64,000 bases of DNA. Origin: Propionispora sp. 2/2-37 (GTDB lineage Bacteria > Bacillota > Negativicutes > Propionisporales > Propionisporaceae). The stretch spans positions 124,001 to 188,000 of the forward strand of contig NZ_CYSP01000003.1 of assembly GCF_001298735.1 (NCBI RefSeq). The letters are read 5' to 3'. The notes below the pieces were generated by a model. That model worked only from the letters and a program-made list of their open reading frames with translations. It searched no databases and was not told the origin of the DNA. Shown one piece after another: positions 44,200-54,715 of this stretch. A program made the translations under genes and the position numbers. Position 1 is the first letter of the stretch. Each line of letters begins with the position of its first letter.

Positions 44200-44533
44200 A
44201 TGCGCCTCCTGCCTTCAAACGAACAGAATCTTACTAACTAATACATAACTTTATTCCTATTATATCCCTAACTCTCTTTTTTTGTATATGAAAAGTTTAC
44301 TTATCAAAATTGCCATCTGGAATTACGAAAAAGTTTCTTTAGGATATAGTTTGGGAAATTCACTTTTTTTATTCTTGAAAATGGCAGTGTTACGTAAAGA
44401 TCGAAAATTACAGCCTGAGACGCACAGAGACACCTGCCGGGAAAGCCACTGCTTTTCCGTTCAGGTGTCCACCTGCTCTTCATTTACTCACAAACGTTGC
44501 TGCACACCAGGCTGTGCCCTCTTCCCTGTCGGC
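44200..44533. other. 334-bp gene-free region downstream of nuoN
   Basis: Contains the MFS upstream region and a nested hairpin at 44429-44469. A long plus-strand open frame that starts here and runs into nuoN is an antisense shadow. Nothing else seen. Confidence 0.5.
44429..44469 (-). terminator. Nested hairpin after the nuo operon
   Basis: GACACCTG/CAGGTGTC outer arms (8 bp) with an inner GGAAAAGC/GCTTTCC stem, about 65 bp after the nuoN stop. There is no T-run, so it may be a weak terminator or an mRNA 3' end stabiliser. Confidence 0.5.
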
Positions 44534-45949
44534 TTAAAACAAGCTGGCCGCAGCCATACTGGCCAGATCAGCCAATGGTCCGGGATAAATTCCCAGAAGC
44601 AAAGTGGCTACCAGACTGAGCATCGCCGTACAAGTCAGCGAAGTACTGACACTATAGCTGTGCCAGTCTTTGGCCTCTCCCCAATACATAGCTTTGGCAA
44701 CCAGCAGGTAATAGTAAACCGATATCATGGACATGACAAACCCCAGCAAGGCCAGCCAGAGATAGCCCTGGTCTACTACTGCCAGAAACAAATACAGCTT
44801 TCCGGCAAAACCGGCCATCGGCGGGATACCGGCCATAGACAGCAAGGAGACGGTCATAACTACGGCGAGCAGCGGCGCCTTCCGGCTCAAACCGGAGAAG
44901 GCCTCAATATCTTCCGCTCCGGTATGCATTTTCACTGCCGTGATCACGGCAAAGGCCCCAACGTTGGCAAATACATACAGCATGCCGTAAAACAGAATCC
45001 CCTTGATTCCTGCAGCGTTGGCCGCCACCAGTCCGCACAGCAGGTAGCCGGCCTGCGCAATAGACGAATAGGCTAGCAGGCGTTTTATATTGCTTTGATT
45101 CATGGCGATCACATTGCCGACAATCATACTGACTGCCGCCAACGCCACTATAACCGGCAGCCACATGCCGGCCAAAGCCGGTACCGCCTGCAACAAAATA
45201 CGTAACAGCACGGCAAATGCCGCCATTTTAGAACATATAGCCAGCAGGGCTGTAACCGGAACCGGAGCGCCTTCATAAATATCCGGCGACCACATATGAA
45301 ACGGTACAGCAGCAATTTTAAAGCCGAGACCGATCAACACCATAGCGCAGCCGGCCAGCATAGCCGGTACCGGGCGCACGGCCTGTATAATCCCCTCGAA
45401 AGTCACACTTCCCGTATAACCATAAATAAGACTTAACCCATACAGCATAACTGCCGATGAAGCGGCACTCAACACCAAGTATTTGACACCGGCTTCACCC
45501 GACCTGCCATCATTGAAGTGATAGCCGACCAGAATATAAAAGCTGACATTCATGACTCCCATACCAACAAAAAAGGTAATCAGGTCATTCGCCGAAGCAA
45601 GCATCATCATTCCTAAAACCGAAAATACAATCATGGCGTAAAACTCGCCGACGTGTCGTGGCAGCCGATCCACATAATCAAATGAAAACAGCAGGGTAAG
45701 CGATACAGCAGCTAAAAAAAGTATTTTAAAGAATGCGGCATAACGGTCCAATTGGTACATATCCGCATAGAAGGTTCCCGCAGCACCAAACTGATTTATG
45801 ACCACCAGCATGATACCGGTAAGGCCGAAAACAGCCAGATAGCCAATACTGCTTCTTGTTTCCCGGTCCGGAAGCAATAAGTCAAGGACAACTAAAAATA
45901 CGGCTAGACACACCAGTAAAATTTCCGGGCTGATTAATAGAAAATTCAT
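44534..45949 (-). CDS. nuoN: NADH-quinone oxidoreductase subunit N
   Basis: About 471 residues; ATG at 45949 overlaps the nuoM stop as ATGA, with GGGGGGATATGGCG upstream. About 14 hydrophobic helices of the antiporter-like family: MMLASANDLITFFVGMGVMN, KIAAVPFHMWSPDIYEGAPV (the conserved Lys/Pro/His/Trp stretch) and NVIAMNQSNIKRLLAYSSIA. One of three ion-translocating membrane subunits of complex I. Last gene of the operon. Confidence 0.96.
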   Translation of the reverse strand: MNFLLISPEILLVCLAVFLVVLDLLLPDRETRSSIGYLAVFGLTGIMLVVINQFGAAGTFYADMYQLDRYAAFFKILFLAAVSLTLLFSFDYVDRLPRHVGEFYAMIVFSVLGMMMLASANDLITFFVGMGVMNVSFYILVGYHFNDGRSGEAGVKYLVLSAASSAVMLYGLSLIYGYTGSVTFEGIIQAVRPVPAMLAGCAMVLIGLGFKIAAVPFHMWSPDIYEGAPVPVTALLAICSKMAAFAVLLRILLQAVPALAGMWLPVIVALAAVSMIVGNVIAMNQSNIKRLLAYSSIAQAGYLLCGLVAANAAGIKGILFYGMLYVFANVGAFAVITAVKMHTGAEDIEAFSGLSRKAPLLAVVMTVSLLSMAGIPPMAGFAGKLYLFLAVVDQGYLWLALLGFVMSMISVYYYLLVAKAMYWGEAKDWHSYSVSTSLTCTAMLSLVATLLLGIYPGPLADLASMAAASLF

Positions 45950-47481
45950 CGCCATATCCCCCCCCATAACGCCGGTGCATCCTGAAGGCTTGCCAGAAGC
46001 GGCAGCATGTTCTGCACTTCATTGCTTATTTTTTGCATCAACAGATTGGGAAACAGGCCAAAAGCAATCAATACGGTACCCAGTACCAATAACGGCACCA
46101 ATTCCGGCCCCCGTGCATCCCGGTAATGGTCAAGCTCCTGACGTCTGGGACCAAATAAGACATTAGCCAATAGTCTGAGCACATACAACGCGGTAAAAAT
46201 AATACCGGCAATAGCTAACACGGCAAACAGCGGATACCGGCTGAAACTCCCTACAAAAATAGTGAATTCAGGCACAAAACTGATAAGGCCCGGCAGTCCC
46301 AGGGAGGCCATCCCCGCCAGCATAAAGCCGACAGCCACACGCGGCATTTGATGGGCCAGCCCCCCCAGCCCGTTCATTTCCCGGACATGCGTCTTTTCAT
46401 AAACATAACCGATCATGGCGAAAAAGAGTGCGCTCATAATTCCATGGGCAAACATGTTGGCTACCGCCCCGCTGATACCCACTCCATTTAAAGCGGCCAG
46501 TCCGATCAGTACATACCCCATATGAGAAACCGAAGAATAACCGATGACATATTTCAGGTCTTTTTGTGCCAGCGCGATAAAAGCGGCATACAACACATTA
46601 ACAACGGCCAAACCGGCAATCAGCGGGGCCCAGAACTTCATCCCCAGCGGCAATACCAAGAGTCCGATGCGAATTAAGCCATATCCGCCGATTTTTTTCA
46701 AAACCCCGGCATGAATCATGGATACAGCCGTGGGAGCACCGGCATAACCGTCCGGAGACCAGCTGTGAAAGGGCCACATGGAAAGCAAGGAACCAAAACC
46801 AAGCAGCAATAAGAAAAAGGAGAAAATTTGAAACTCTTCGGACAGATGCCCCAGTTGATGGGCCTTAGCCAGCAATTCCATACTAAAGGTACGCGCCCCT
46901 TCGGGAAAAGCGTTAAGATAAAGGGCCACAATACCCACCAGCATAAATGCGGAACCAAGTAATAGATAGATGGTTAATTTCATGCCGGCATATTCTTTGC
47001 TGACCCGTTTTGTCGAGCCCCAGATGATGACCATGATATAAATGGGAATGACCACCAATTCATAAAACAACAGAAAGATAAACAGATCGCGGACAATGAA
47101 GGTTCCGGTTACCCCCGCCAATAATATCAGCAGTAAAATAAAAAATTCTTTTGGACGTTGTTCCAGATTCCAGGAAGCAAAAACGGCGGAAAAACCAATT
47201 AAAGCCGTCAATAATAAAAAGGGTAGTGAAACACCGTCAACACCAACGGAATAACTGACTCCCAAATCGGCAATCCAGGGAATACTTTGTGTAAACTGCA
47301 TGCCGCCGGCCGTAAAATCATATCTCCAGTAGGCATAACTTGCCAGAAGAGCTACCGCACCCATAATAGCTGCCGCTATAACCTTAATGCCTTTAGCCGC
47401 CAATGGAGGCATAAAAGCCAATATTACCGCGCCTGCAACCGGCAGCAGCAGGATGATTGTTAATAATGGAAAATCATTCAT
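45946..47481 (-). CDS. nuoM: NADH-quinone oxidoreductase subunit M
   Basis: 511 residues; antiporter-like membrane subunit. LLFYELVVIPIYIMVIIWGS (with the pump Glu), MWPFHSWSPDGYAGAPTAVS and LKYVIGYSSVSHMGYVLIGL are typical. 1 bp from the nuoL stop and overlapping nuoN by 4 bp, so translation is coupled. Confidence 0.97.
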   Translation of the reverse strand: MNDFPLLTIILLLPVAGAVILAFMPPLAAKGIKVIAAAIMGAVALLASYAYWRYDFTAGGMQFTQSIPWIADLGVSYSVGVDGVSLPFLLLTALIGFSAVFASWNLEQRPKEFFILLLILLAGVTGTFIVRDLFIFLLFYELVVIPIYIMVIIWGSTKRVSKEYAGMKLTIYLLLGSAFMLVGIVALYLNAFPEGARTFSMELLAKAHQLGHLSEEFQIFSFFLLLLGFGSLLSMWPFHSWSPDGYAGAPTAVSMIHAGVLKKIGGYGLIRIGLLVLPLGMKFWAPLIAGLAVVNVLYAAFIALAQKDLKYVIGYSSVSHMGYVLIGLAALNGVGISGAVANMFAHGIMSALFFAMIGYVYEKTHVREMNGLGGLAHQMPRVAVGFMLAGMASLGLPGLISFVPEFTIFVGSFSRYPLFAVLAIAGIIFTALYVLRLLANVLFGPRRQELDHYRDARGPELVPLLVLGTVLIAFGLFPNLLMQKISNEVQNMLPLLASLQDAPALWGGIWR

Positions 47482-47482
47482 C

Positions 47483-49384
47483 TCATTGCCCTCCTAACAA
47501 GGCCGCCATAGCCAGGGAATGGCCTCCATACGTAAACCACAATAGTGCAATTACTGCGGCGCCGAAAAACACCAAAGCATAATGCTGCACCTGACCGGTC
47601 TGCAGCCGTCTCAGTAAATCGCCGGAGCCTTTCGTGAGCCAGGCCAGCAGATTGACAAATCCATCCACAATATGAACATCGATCCAGGCCAGCATCTTGC
47701 CCAAACCATCGACCAGTTTTTGATTGATCCAGGCATACAATTCATCTACATAAAATTTATGATAGCTTAACCGGTACAACACGCCAAATTTCGCTTTAAG
47801 TACGGCCGGCTGGATAGTCCCTGCACCGTAGATGCTCCAGGATAGTGCTATAGCGGCAACAGCTGCGACAACAGAAGAAACTGCTACCACCAAGTTGACA
47901 GGCTCCGCATGGGTTTCACCAAAGTAAATCCAGTGACCAAAACCGGTGGCATGCGGAATGTAGCCGCCAACAACGGATAAAAGTCCCAGCACCACCAAGG
48001 GAAATACCATAGCCGGTCCCGACTCATGCGCCTGAAAGCTTGAACGCGGGCTGCCGAAAAACGCAACAAACAGTAACCTGGCCATATAAAAAGCCGTTAA
48101 AAAGGCGGTTACCAGTGCTATCACATAAAGCGGCATACTGACGGCATAGGCGGCAGCCAGAATTTCATCCTTGGAATAAAACCCGGCAAACGGGGGAATA
48201 CCGGCAATGGCAACCACACCAATGCCCATGGCGGCAAAGGTAAGCGGCATCTGTTTCCTCAATCCCCCCATTTCGAAAATATCGGCTTTGTCGTGAAGTG
48301 CATGTAATACCGAACCGGCCGCTAAAAACATCAAAGCTTTGAAGAAAGCATGGGTCATCAAATGAAACATCGAAGCGGTCAGGCTGCCAACACCCAATGC
48401 CAGCATCATATATCCCAGTTGACTGATGGTGGAATAGGCCAGTATCCGCTTTATCTCCCGCTGTGTAACGGCAATGACGGCGGCAAACAGGGCGGTAAAG
48501 CCGCCAACCCAGGCAATGAGTCCCAGAACCCCCGGCAAGGCGTGAAACAGCGTATAGGAACGGGCAATCAAATATACACCGGCCACCACCATAGTCGCGG
48601 CATGAATAAGCGCCGATACCGGGGTCGGCCCTTCCATTGCATCCGGCAGCCAGACATGCAGGGGAAACTGCCCGGATTTGCCAACTGGCCCGATAAAGAT
48701 TAAAACAGCCACCATAGTCAATAACGCCGTACCATGTTCGGCAACATAAGCGGGGATAGCAACCCCCAGTTTGGCAAAGTCCAGAGTACCGAACAGAATT
48801 TGCAGCAGCAGTATGCCGAGCAGCAAACCGAAATCGCCGATACGTGTGGTCATAAAGGCCTTTTTGGCAGCCTCCCGCGCTGATACCTTATGGAAATAAT
48901 AACCGATCAGTAAATAAGAACACAAACCAACCAATTCCCAGAAGACGTACATTTGCACAAAATTGACGGCGATGACCAGCCCCAGCATAGAGGCCGCAAA
49001 CAATGACAAGAACGCATAAAACCGGGAAAATCCGGGGTCGCCGGCCATATAGCCCAGCGAATAAATTTGCACCATTAAAGAAACCAGAGTAACGACAAAC
49101 AGCATCATGGCTGTCAGCGGATCAATGTAAACGCCCATGTCCACCGTTAATCCGGGAACGGTAAACCATGCCGCCCGGTACAGCAGAGGTTCCGCTACCG
49201 TAATATTTTGTGCAATGACTCCACCGGCCACCCCTAAAGCCAGAACAAAACTTGCCAGACTCGCCAGGATGGCAACACCGGCAGCAATGTGCGGAACGCG
49301 GCGAAAAAGTGTCCCGCATAAAAGAAATGCAACAGCCGGCAGGAGCGGTATCAGCCAGGCATGCTCCAATGCATAACTATTCAT
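47483..49384 (-). CDS. nuoL: NADH-quinone oxidoreductase subunit L
   Basis: 633 residues, with the long C-terminal lateral helix region after the antiporter core. Family marks: QMYVFWELVGLCSYLLIGYY, VGKSGQFPLHVWLPDAMEGP, SALIHAATMVVAGVYLIARS and ITQREIKRILAYSTISQLGY. Pumps protons or sodium at the far end of the membrane arm. Confidence 0.97.
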   Translation of the reverse strand: MNSYALEHAWLIPLLPAVAFLLCGTLFRRVPHIAAGVAILASLASFVLALGVAGGVIAQNITVAEPLLYRAAWFTVPGLTVDMGVYIDPLTAMMLFVVTLVSLMVQIYSLGYMAGDPGFSRFYAFLSLFAASMLGLVIAVNFVQMYVFWELVGLCSYLLIGYYFHKVSAREAAKKAFMTTRIGDFGLLLGILLLQILFGTLDFAKLGVAIPAYVAEHGTALLTMVAVLIFIGPVGKSGQFPLHVWLPDAMEGPTPVSALIHAATMVVAGVYLIARSYTLFHALPGVLGLIAWVGGFTALFAAVIAVTQREIKRILAYSTISQLGYMMLALGVGSLTASMFHLMTHAFFKALMFLAAGSVLHALHDKADIFEMGGLRKQMPLTFAAMGIGVVAIAGIPPFAGFYSKDEILAAAYAVSMPLYVIALVTAFLTAFYMARLLFVAFFGSPRSSFQAHESGPAMVFPLVVLGLLSVVGGYIPHATGFGHWIYFGETHAEPVNLVVAVSSVVAAVAAIALSWSIYGAGTIQPAVLKAKFGVLYRLSYHKFYVDELYAWINQKLVDGLGKMLAWIDVHIVDGFVNLLAWLTKGSGDLLRRLQTGQVQHYALVFFGAAVIALLWFTYGGHSLAMAALLGGQ

Positions 49385-49399
49385 TGTATAACACCCTCC

Positions 49400-49708
49400 T
49401 CACCATTTCATACTATTGAGCTTATCAGCATCAATAGCCGTATGGTCGCGATAAATGCGGAACACCAAAGCCAGCCCCACAGCAATCTCAGCAGCCGCCA
49501 CAGCAATATTAAATACCGTAAATACCTGCCCCACCGGCTTATCCGGCGTTACAAACCTTGAAAATGCAATCAGATTAATATTGACCGCATTCAACATGAG
49601 TTCAATACTCATGAGCAAAGCAATCACGTTCTTTTTGCTAAACAAGCCATATAGTCCGATGCCAAACAGCAGGGCGGCAACAATGAGAAAATGTTCCAGA
49701 CCAATCAT
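49400..49708 (-). CDS. nuoK: NADH-quinone oxidoreductase subunit K
   Basis: 102 residues, three helices: [40 protein letters not shown] (with the conserved Glu in MSIELM) and [18 protein letters not shown] (second Glu). Small channel-lining subunit. It overlaps nuoJ by 4 bp. Confidence 0.97.
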   Translation of the reverse strand: MIGLEHFLIVAALLFGIGLYGLFSKKNVIALLMSIELMLNAVNINLIAFSRFVTPDKPVGQVFTVFNIAVAAAEIAVGLALVFRIYRDHTAIDADKLNSMKW

Positions 49709-50217
49709 GTTTCATCCGCTCCCTTAGCCAGAATAATCGCCCCCATCATGGCGGCAAGCAGCAGGACCGCGGCTGCTTCAAAAGCCAGAACATATTCGCC
49801 CAGCAGCAATTGTGCAATCACCGGCGCACTGTCTTCGATAGCACCCTGAACCGACTGCTTCCAGGGGGTAGCCGTCACAATCAGGATAAGAATACCGCTG
49901 AACAGCGCAGCGACAATCCCTGCGCTCCACCCCAGGCGGCTGGGAGGATTGCTGTCCTCCATTTCCCCTCTTACCGTCAGCATGATACCAATTACCACCA
50001 TAACGGCAACCGCGCCGCTGTATACCAAAATCTGAACGGCTGCCAGATATTCAGCTTCAAGCAGTACATATAAGCCGGCCACACCAATAAAGGAAAGAGC
50101 GAGCAATAACGCGCTATGCACTAAATTCCGTTTAACAACCACACCGGCGGCCGCTCCTAATGTTACTAACGATAATAAGTAAAACGCTGCGGTATAAGCC
50201 AAATCGCCCACCATCAC
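49705..50217 (-). CDS. nuoJ: NADH-quinone oxidoreductase subunit J
   Basis: 170 residues, five helices. [40 protein letters not shown] and [16 protein letters not shown] are the conserved part around the flexible third helix. Overlaps nuoI by 4 bp and nuoK by 4 bp. Confidence 0.96.
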   Translation of the reverse strand: MMVGDLAYTAAFYLLSLVTLGAAAGVVVKRNLVHSALLLALSFIGVAGLYVLLEAEYLAAVQILVYSGAVAVMVVIGIMLTVRGEMEDSNPPSRLGWSAGIVAALFSGILILIVTATPWKQSVQGAIEDSAPVIAQLLLGEYVLAFEAAAVLLLAAMMGAIILAKGADET

Positions 50218-50666
50218 TCTCCTCCTTCCGTCTGACCGGCGGAGCCTGTTTGCGGCTCCGCTTGGCGCGCAGGCCGTTTTCTGCGGGCCCTTTCCATACA
50301 GTCGACATCTAATCTTTCCCGACGGTACTGGGAATTCTCATAATTCTTATCCCACAAAATGGCTTTGGTGGGACATGCTTCTATACACAAATCACAATAC
50401 AGACAGCGGCCCGAAAGATGCTTATAAGAGGTTAGCCGCTTTTTTTTGTTCTCCCCCATTTCCGTAGAAAGATCAATGGCTTGGTTAGGGCAACTCATGG
50501 CACACAGCCCGCAGGCGATGCACTTATCCAAATCCAAATCCAGGGCACCGCCACGAAAACGGGGTGACACCGGCAGTTTTTTTTCCGGATACTGTACGGT
50601 AACTTTTTTGCCCATAAGCCGTTTAAACGTAATGCCCATACCCGTAAGCAATCCTTTACCCTGCAT
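50214..50666 (-). CDS. nuoI: NADH-quinone oxidoreductase subunit I (two 4Fe-4S)
   Basis: About 150 residues from the ATG at 50666 behind AGGAGGAAGGTATGT; a longer frame from 50765 overlaps nuoH and is rejected. Two ferredoxin-type motifs, CIACGLCAMSCPNQAID and CLYCDLCIEACPTKAILWDK, hold clusters N6a and N6b. The N-terminal GMGITFKRLMGKKVTVQYPE is the usual entry. With NuoEFG absent it may be close to the site where the electron donor docks. Confidence 0.96.
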   Translation of the reverse strand: MQGKGLLTGMGITFKRLMGKKVTVQYPEKKLPVSPRFRGGALDLDLDKCIACGLCAMSCPNQAIDLSTEMGENKKKRLTSYKHLSGRCLYCDLCIEACPTKAILWDKNYENSQYRRERLDVDCMERARRKRPARQAEPQTGSAGQTEGGE

Positions 50667-50679
50667 ACATACCTTCCTC

Positions 50680-51720
50680 CTAACTCCACAGCCTGTATAC
50701 GAATATTCCAACTCCGGTAACAACCACATTGGCCAGTGACAAAGGCAGCAAAACCTTCCAGCCAAAACCCATCATTTGATCAATCCGAAAACGCGGAAAA
50801 GTCCAGCGTAGCCACATAAACAAGAAAATCATAAAACCTATTTTCAGGAAAAACCATACCCATCCCGGTAGAAACGGTCCATGCCAGCCGCCTAAAAACA
50901 GAGTGACGGCAACAGCGGAAACAGCTACCAAATTGGCATATTCGCACAGAAAGAAAAATGCCCAGCGCATCCCGGTATACTCGGTAAACGGCCCGGCGAT
51001 AATCTCCGATTCCCCTTCCACCAGGTCGAAGGGTGCCCGGTTGGTTTCAGCGGTGGCCGCAATTACATAAATAACAAAAGCAAACGGTTGCAGTAGAACG
51101 AACCATACGCCATCCTGTGCCGCCACGATGTCACTCATGCGCATGGAGCCGGCCAGCATCACAATTCCCAAAACCGAAAATACCAACGGAATCTCATAAC
51201 TTAACATCTGCGCCACGGTACGCATACCGCCGATTACAGCATATTTGCTGTTGGACGACCACCCGGCCATCAGAAAAGGCAAGGTCGACTGTGCCGAAAC
51301 GGCCAGAACAAAAAAGATGCCGATATTCAAATCTGCCAGTATGGCCGCCTCATCGAAAGGAAAAACGGCGTATACCATAGCGGCCGGAATGAACAGCAAA
51401 ATCGGCGCCAGTATCCACATCCACTTATCTACACCACAGGGCATAATATCTTCCTTGCTTAATAACTTCAGCATATCGGCCACTGTCTGCAGCAGCCCCC
51501 CCGGTCCTACCCGGTTGGGACCAAGCCGAACCTGTATGAAGGCACTTACCTTCCGTTCCGCATATACCAAAACTAAAGCGGCCGAAAAAATAACAGCAAA
51601 AATACCGCCAATACCCACCAGCCCGACAATAAAATTGACGATTTCCGGACTGGGAATAAAATCGGTCAATACCCTGCGTATCAGTTCTGCAATTTTCGCC
51701 AGACCAAACAACTCGCTCAT
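50680..51720 (-). CDS. nuoH: NADH-quinone oxidoreductase subunit H
   Basis: 346 residues, about eight helices. Conserved quinone-channel loops: [58 protein letters not shown] and [16 protein letters not shown]. It couples quinone reduction to the membrane arm. Confidence 0.97.
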   Translation of the reverse strand: MSELFGLAKIAELIRRVLTDFIPSPEIVNFIVGLVGIGGIFAVIFSAALVLVYAERKVSAFIQVRLGPNRVGPGGLLQTVADMLKLLSKEDIMPCGVDKWMWILAPILLFIPAAMVYAVFPFDEAAILADLNIGIFFVLAVSAQSTLPFLMAGWSSNSKYAVIGGMRTVAQMLSYEIPLVFSVLGIVMLAGSMRMSDIVAAQDGVWFVLLQPFAFVIYVIAATAETNRAPFDLVEGESEIIAGPFTEYTGMRWAFFFLCEYANLVAVSAVAVTLFLGGWHGPFLPGWVWFFLKIGFMIFLFMWLRWTFPRFRIDQMMGFGWKVLLPLSLANVVVTGVGIFVYRLWS

Positions 51721-51759
51721 GATGTCTACTCCCTTTTTTATTCTTGCGGACCATTTCCG

Positions 51760-52857
51760 CTAGCAGTCTACCTCTCCCATCAGCGGATCAAGAGTGGACA
51801 GAACGGCAACTACGTCACCGATCAGTAGCCCCCGGCACAATTCGTCCAGCGCGTGCAAATTGACAAAAGACGGCCGCTTGATGTGTATACGGTAAGGTTT
51901 GGTACTTCCGTCACTGACAATATAATACCCCAGTTCTCCCCGCGGATTTTCGATGCGGTGGTAGACTTCGCCGGCAGGAGGTTTTATCACCCTCGCCATC
52001 TTGGCTTTCACGGGGCCTTCCGGCAAATCCCTCAGTGCCTGCCGGATAATCCGGACACTTTCTTCCATTTCCTGCATACGCACCATGTAGCGGTCCCAAT
52101 TATCCCCCGTCGTACCCAGAGGTACGTTAAAGTCAAAACGGTCATATATTCCGTAAGAATCGATCTTACGGATATCATAATCCACGCCGGCCGCCCGCAA
52201 GGAAGGTCCGGTCATGCCCAGTTCCAAAGCTCGGCCGGCACTAATCTTCGCATACCCCTTCATGCGGTGCATAAAAATTTCATTACCGGTAATAAGACCG
52301 TGATATTCTTTAAGAATAGCAGGAAATTCATCCAAAAAAGACTGCGTTGCCGGTACAAATTCTTCCGGAAGGTCCTCGGCCACCCCGCCAATCCGTATAT
52401 AATGAAAAGTCATGCGTGCCCCGCATACCATATTGAATAAATCCAGTATTTTTTCCCGGTCGCGAAATGCGTAAATCATACCGGTGGAAGCCCCGAAATC
52501 GATGGCGATGGTACCGAAAAAAATCATATGGCTGGCAATACGGTTGAGTTCAGCCATAATCACCCGTATATACTCCGCCCGTTCCGGTACATCAATCCCC
52601 ATCAGCTTCTCTACCGTTTGACAGTAGCCCAGATTATTGCCCATGGCAGACACATAATCCAAACGGTCAGTATAGGGAAGAAATTGCGGATAAGTCCGGC
52701 TCTCCGCCAGCTTCTCAATCCCCCGGTGCAAATATCCCATTTCAGGTATAGCCCGGACCACCTGTTCACCGTCTAAATCCAAGATAACCTGCAGCACACC
52801 GTGAGTACTCGGATGCACCGGTCCCATATTTAATGTATAAACTTGTGTTTTCGGCAT
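51760..52857 (-). CDS. nuoD: NADH-quinone oxidoreductase subunit D
   Basis: 365 residues, the hydrogenase-large-subunit-like subunit that helps form the quinone site. [58 protein letters not shown] and the C-terminal DPLMGEVDC are typical. NuoC is a separate gene here, 12 bp upstream. Confidence 0.97.
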   Translation of the reverse strand: MPKTQVYTLNMGPVHPSTHGVLQVILDLDGEQVVRAIPEMGYLHRGIEKLAESRTYPQFLPYTDRLDYVSAMGNNLGYCQTVEKLMGIDVPERAEYIRVIMAELNRIASHMIFFGTIAIDFGASTGMIYAFRDREKILDLFNMVCGARMTFHYIRIGGVAEDLPEEFVPATQSFLDEFPAILKEYHGLITGNEIFMHRMKGYAKISAGRALELGMTGPSLRAAGVDYDIRKIDSYGIYDRFDFNVPLGTTGDNWDRYMVRMQEMEESVRIIRQALRDLPEGPVKAKMARVIKPPAGEVYHRIENPRGELGYYIVSDGSTKPYRIHIKRPSFVNLHALDELCRGLLIGDVVAVLSTLDPLMGEVDC

Positions 52858-52869
52858 CTTTTTCTCCCC

Positions 52870-53331
52870 TTACCCGCGGCTCACCGCTTTAAATTCTTTG
52901 CGCAGCGGATGACCGTTGAAATCCTCCGGCAGCAAAATACGCCTTAAGTTAGGATGCCCGGTGAAGGATATACCCAGCAAATCATACACTTCACGCTCCT
53001 GAAAATCGGCACCCGGCCAAATACCGGTTACGGATACAACCTCTGCTTTTTCTTTGGCGGAACGAGTTTTTACAGTAGCCAATTTCCTTAGGGCACGAGA
53101 ATAAAGATGATACACTACCTCGAAGTATTCCGGATATTCCACAGCCGTCAGATTGCTCAAAAGATCAAAGCGGTACTCTTCTCCGTCTTTTATACGGCGG
53201 AGAAGAGTAAGCAAAACCTTTTGCTCCACCAGCATAGCGCAATAGGGATCTTCCCCGATGATTTCTACGTCCGGGCCCGTTGCAGCCGCCAGGCTTTCCA
53301 GCTCCGCCCGTTTCATGATTTGTCTACTCAT
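52870..53331 (-). CDS. nuoC: NADH-quinone oxidoreductase subunit C
   Basis: 153 residues. The 30-kDa-subunit pattern is seen in [40 protein letters not shown] and [23 protein letters not shown]. It overlaps nuoB by 8 bp. A short, not NuoD-fused form. Confidence 0.95.
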   Translation of the reverse strand: MSRQIMKRAELESLAAATGPDVEIIGEDPYCAMLVEQKVLLTLLRRIKDGEEYRFDLLSNLTAVEYPEYFEVVYHLYSRALRKLATVKTRSAKEKAEVVSVTGIWPGADFQEREVYDLLGISFTGHPNLRRILLPEDFNGHPLRKEFKAVSRG

Positions 53332-53842
53332 CGCTCATCCGCCTCGCCACTTCAGGATTTCGAATCTTCTTCTTGAGTTCCAGCATTCCCTGAATCAATG
53401 CTTCCGGACGGGGTGGACAGCCGGGAATGTATACGTCCACCGGAATAATTTTATCAACACCGGGCACAACCGAGTAAGAATCAACGAACGGGCCTCCGGC
53501 GTTAGCACAGTTACCCATGGCAATCACATATTTAGGTTCCGGCATCTGTTCGTATAGCCGTTTTAAAGGACCGGCCATTTTCCAGGTCAGCGTACCGGCA
53601 ACAATTAAGAGATCCGCCTGACGCGGCGAAGGCCGGAATACCTCATAGCCAAACCGTGCTAAGTCAAAGCGGGCCGCTGCTGCCGACATCATTTCGATTG
53701 CGCAGCAGGCCAGACCGGAAGTTAACGGCCAGAGCGAGTTGCTGCGGGCCCAGTTGAGCACCTGATCAATGGTGGTAAGAATAATATTTCGTTTTAATAA
53801 TTCGTCCGTCGGCATATCGTTCTGCAAGTCCTTTACTTCCAT
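53324..53842 (-). CDS. nuoB: NADH-quinone oxidoreductase subunit B (cluster N2)
   Basis: About 172 residues, start [10 protein letters not shown] at 53842 behind AAAGGAGCATTAGA. The four N2 ligands are present: tandem Cys in [11 protein letters not shown], Cys of [14 protein letters not shown] and Cys of [15 protein letters not shown]. It overlaps nuoA by 10 bp. Confidence 0.97.
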   Translation of the reverse strand: MEVKDLQNDMPTDELLKRNIILTTIDQVLNWARSNSLWPLTSGLACCAIEMMSAAAARFDLARFGYEVFRPSPRQADLLIVAGTLTWKMAGPLKRLYEQMPEPKYVIAMGNCANAGGPFVDSYSVVPGVDKIIPVDVYIPGCPPRPEALIQGMLELKKKIRNPEVARRMSDE

Positions 53843-54189
53843 TCTAATGCTCCTTTCTTCCATGCATACCATAATCCCAAGACTAAAATCCCAACAAATA
53901 TAATCATTTCCATAAAGGCAAATAAGCCAAGCTGCTGAAACTTAGCCGCCCAGGGATACAGAAACATGGTTTCTACATCAAAAACAACAAACACTAGAGC
54001 ATACAAATAATAGCTGGCTTTGAATTGTATCCAGGATTTTCCCACCGGATCAATCCCGCATTCGTACGGCAGTTCCTTTTCGGGACTGGCCTTACGCGTT
54101 TGAATCATCCGTGATGTGATTAAACCACCAATAGTAACCATACAAGCAATACCAATCAGCACGGCAATCAAGGCATAATCCTGCAGCAT
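53833..54189 (-). CDS. nuoA: NADH-quinone oxidoreductase subunit A
   Basis: 118 residues, three helices: [40 protein letters not shown] and [20 protein letters not shown] (conserved acidic residues in [12 protein letters not shown]). First gene of the operon nuoABCDHIJKLMN; the genes for NuoE, F and G are absent. Confidence 0.97.
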   Translation of the reverse strand: MLQDYALIAVLIGIACMVTIGGLITSRMIQTRKASPEKELPYECGIDPVGKSWIQFKASYYLYALVFVVFDVETMFLYPWAAKFQQLGLFAFMEMIIFVGILVLGLWYAWKKGALEWK

Positions 54190-54270
54190 ACGACAACCTC
54201 CTGTTTATATTGATCAAAAATTCAATCATTTAGGCTCGAACGAACAGACCGGAAACTATTACCCATTAAC

Positions 54271-54300
54271 AAAAAGCTGCTGACTTCTTCCGTCAACAGC
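54271..54300 (-). terminator. Terminator-like hairpin in the nuo leader
   Basis: Minus-strand GCTGTTGAC, 6-nt loop, AGTCAGCAGC then TTTTTG. It comes about 20 bp after a TATAAT and about 80 bp before nuoA, so it could attenuate the nuo operon; it may also be a leftover terminator. Confidence 0.55.
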
Positions 54301-54456
54301 CGCTGTCTCTAAGAACTGGCCCAATTATATGTATATGTCCTATGCGCCAAAGAAGCACCGTTGTACTTTTAGTATGGCAAAATAGTGTACAAATAAACCA
54401 TATACAATGTAACGGATTTCTAAAGCAACCATGGCGGTATTGGAACAATGCAGGCT

Positions 54457-54517
54457 GGACAATTGTTCATTTTTTCACTTACTCGGTTAGGACAAATGTT
54501 CATCTTTTCACTTATTC
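54457..54517. repeat. Pair of 28-nt direct repeats
   Basis: GGACAA-TGTTCAT-TTTTCACTTA-TC occurs at 54457-54484 and 54490-54517 with 25 of 28 positions equal. Start to start is 33 bp. Origin unknown; IS-end relic or protein binding site. Confidence 0.6.
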
Positions 54518-54658
54518 AGCCGACAACAAAACTGAAGGGTAGGAACTTCTGTGACTTACATAGATGGTATCATGTTTTTTTACATAATTCAATACCTGTT
54601 CTAGATGTTTTTAACACTTATTTATGAAGTATACAGTTTTATTATATTTTGTATACAA

Positions 54659-54710
54659 AAATCATCCTCTTGCAGTAGACAAAAAGTTCTACCAGGAGGA
54701 TGATTTATTG
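54659..54710 (-). terminator. Intrinsic terminator after the amidohydrolase gene
   Basis: AAATCATCCTC/GAGGATGATTT outer arms with an inner GGTAGA/TCTACT stem, followed on the minus strand by TTTGTATAC. Confidence 0.8.
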
Positions 54711-54715
54711 TCTTG

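Larger units (their letters stand above)
54190..54715. other. 526-bp gene-free region upstream of nuoA
   Basis: Holds a minus-strand TATAAT (54324-54329), a terminator-like hairpin (54271-54300), a 32-nt TTGTAC...GTACAA interrupted inverted repeat (54361-54392), a 28-nt direct repeat (54457-54517) and the terminator of the amidohydrolase gene. The repeats recall the end structure of IS21-like elements, but no transposase remains. Confidence 0.5.

Noticed and set aside
44282..45076. 264-residue plus-strand open frame
   Set aside because: Mostly antisense to nuoN, with low-complexity His/Gln/Arg-rich composition and no ribosome site; nuoN has full family motifs on the other strand.
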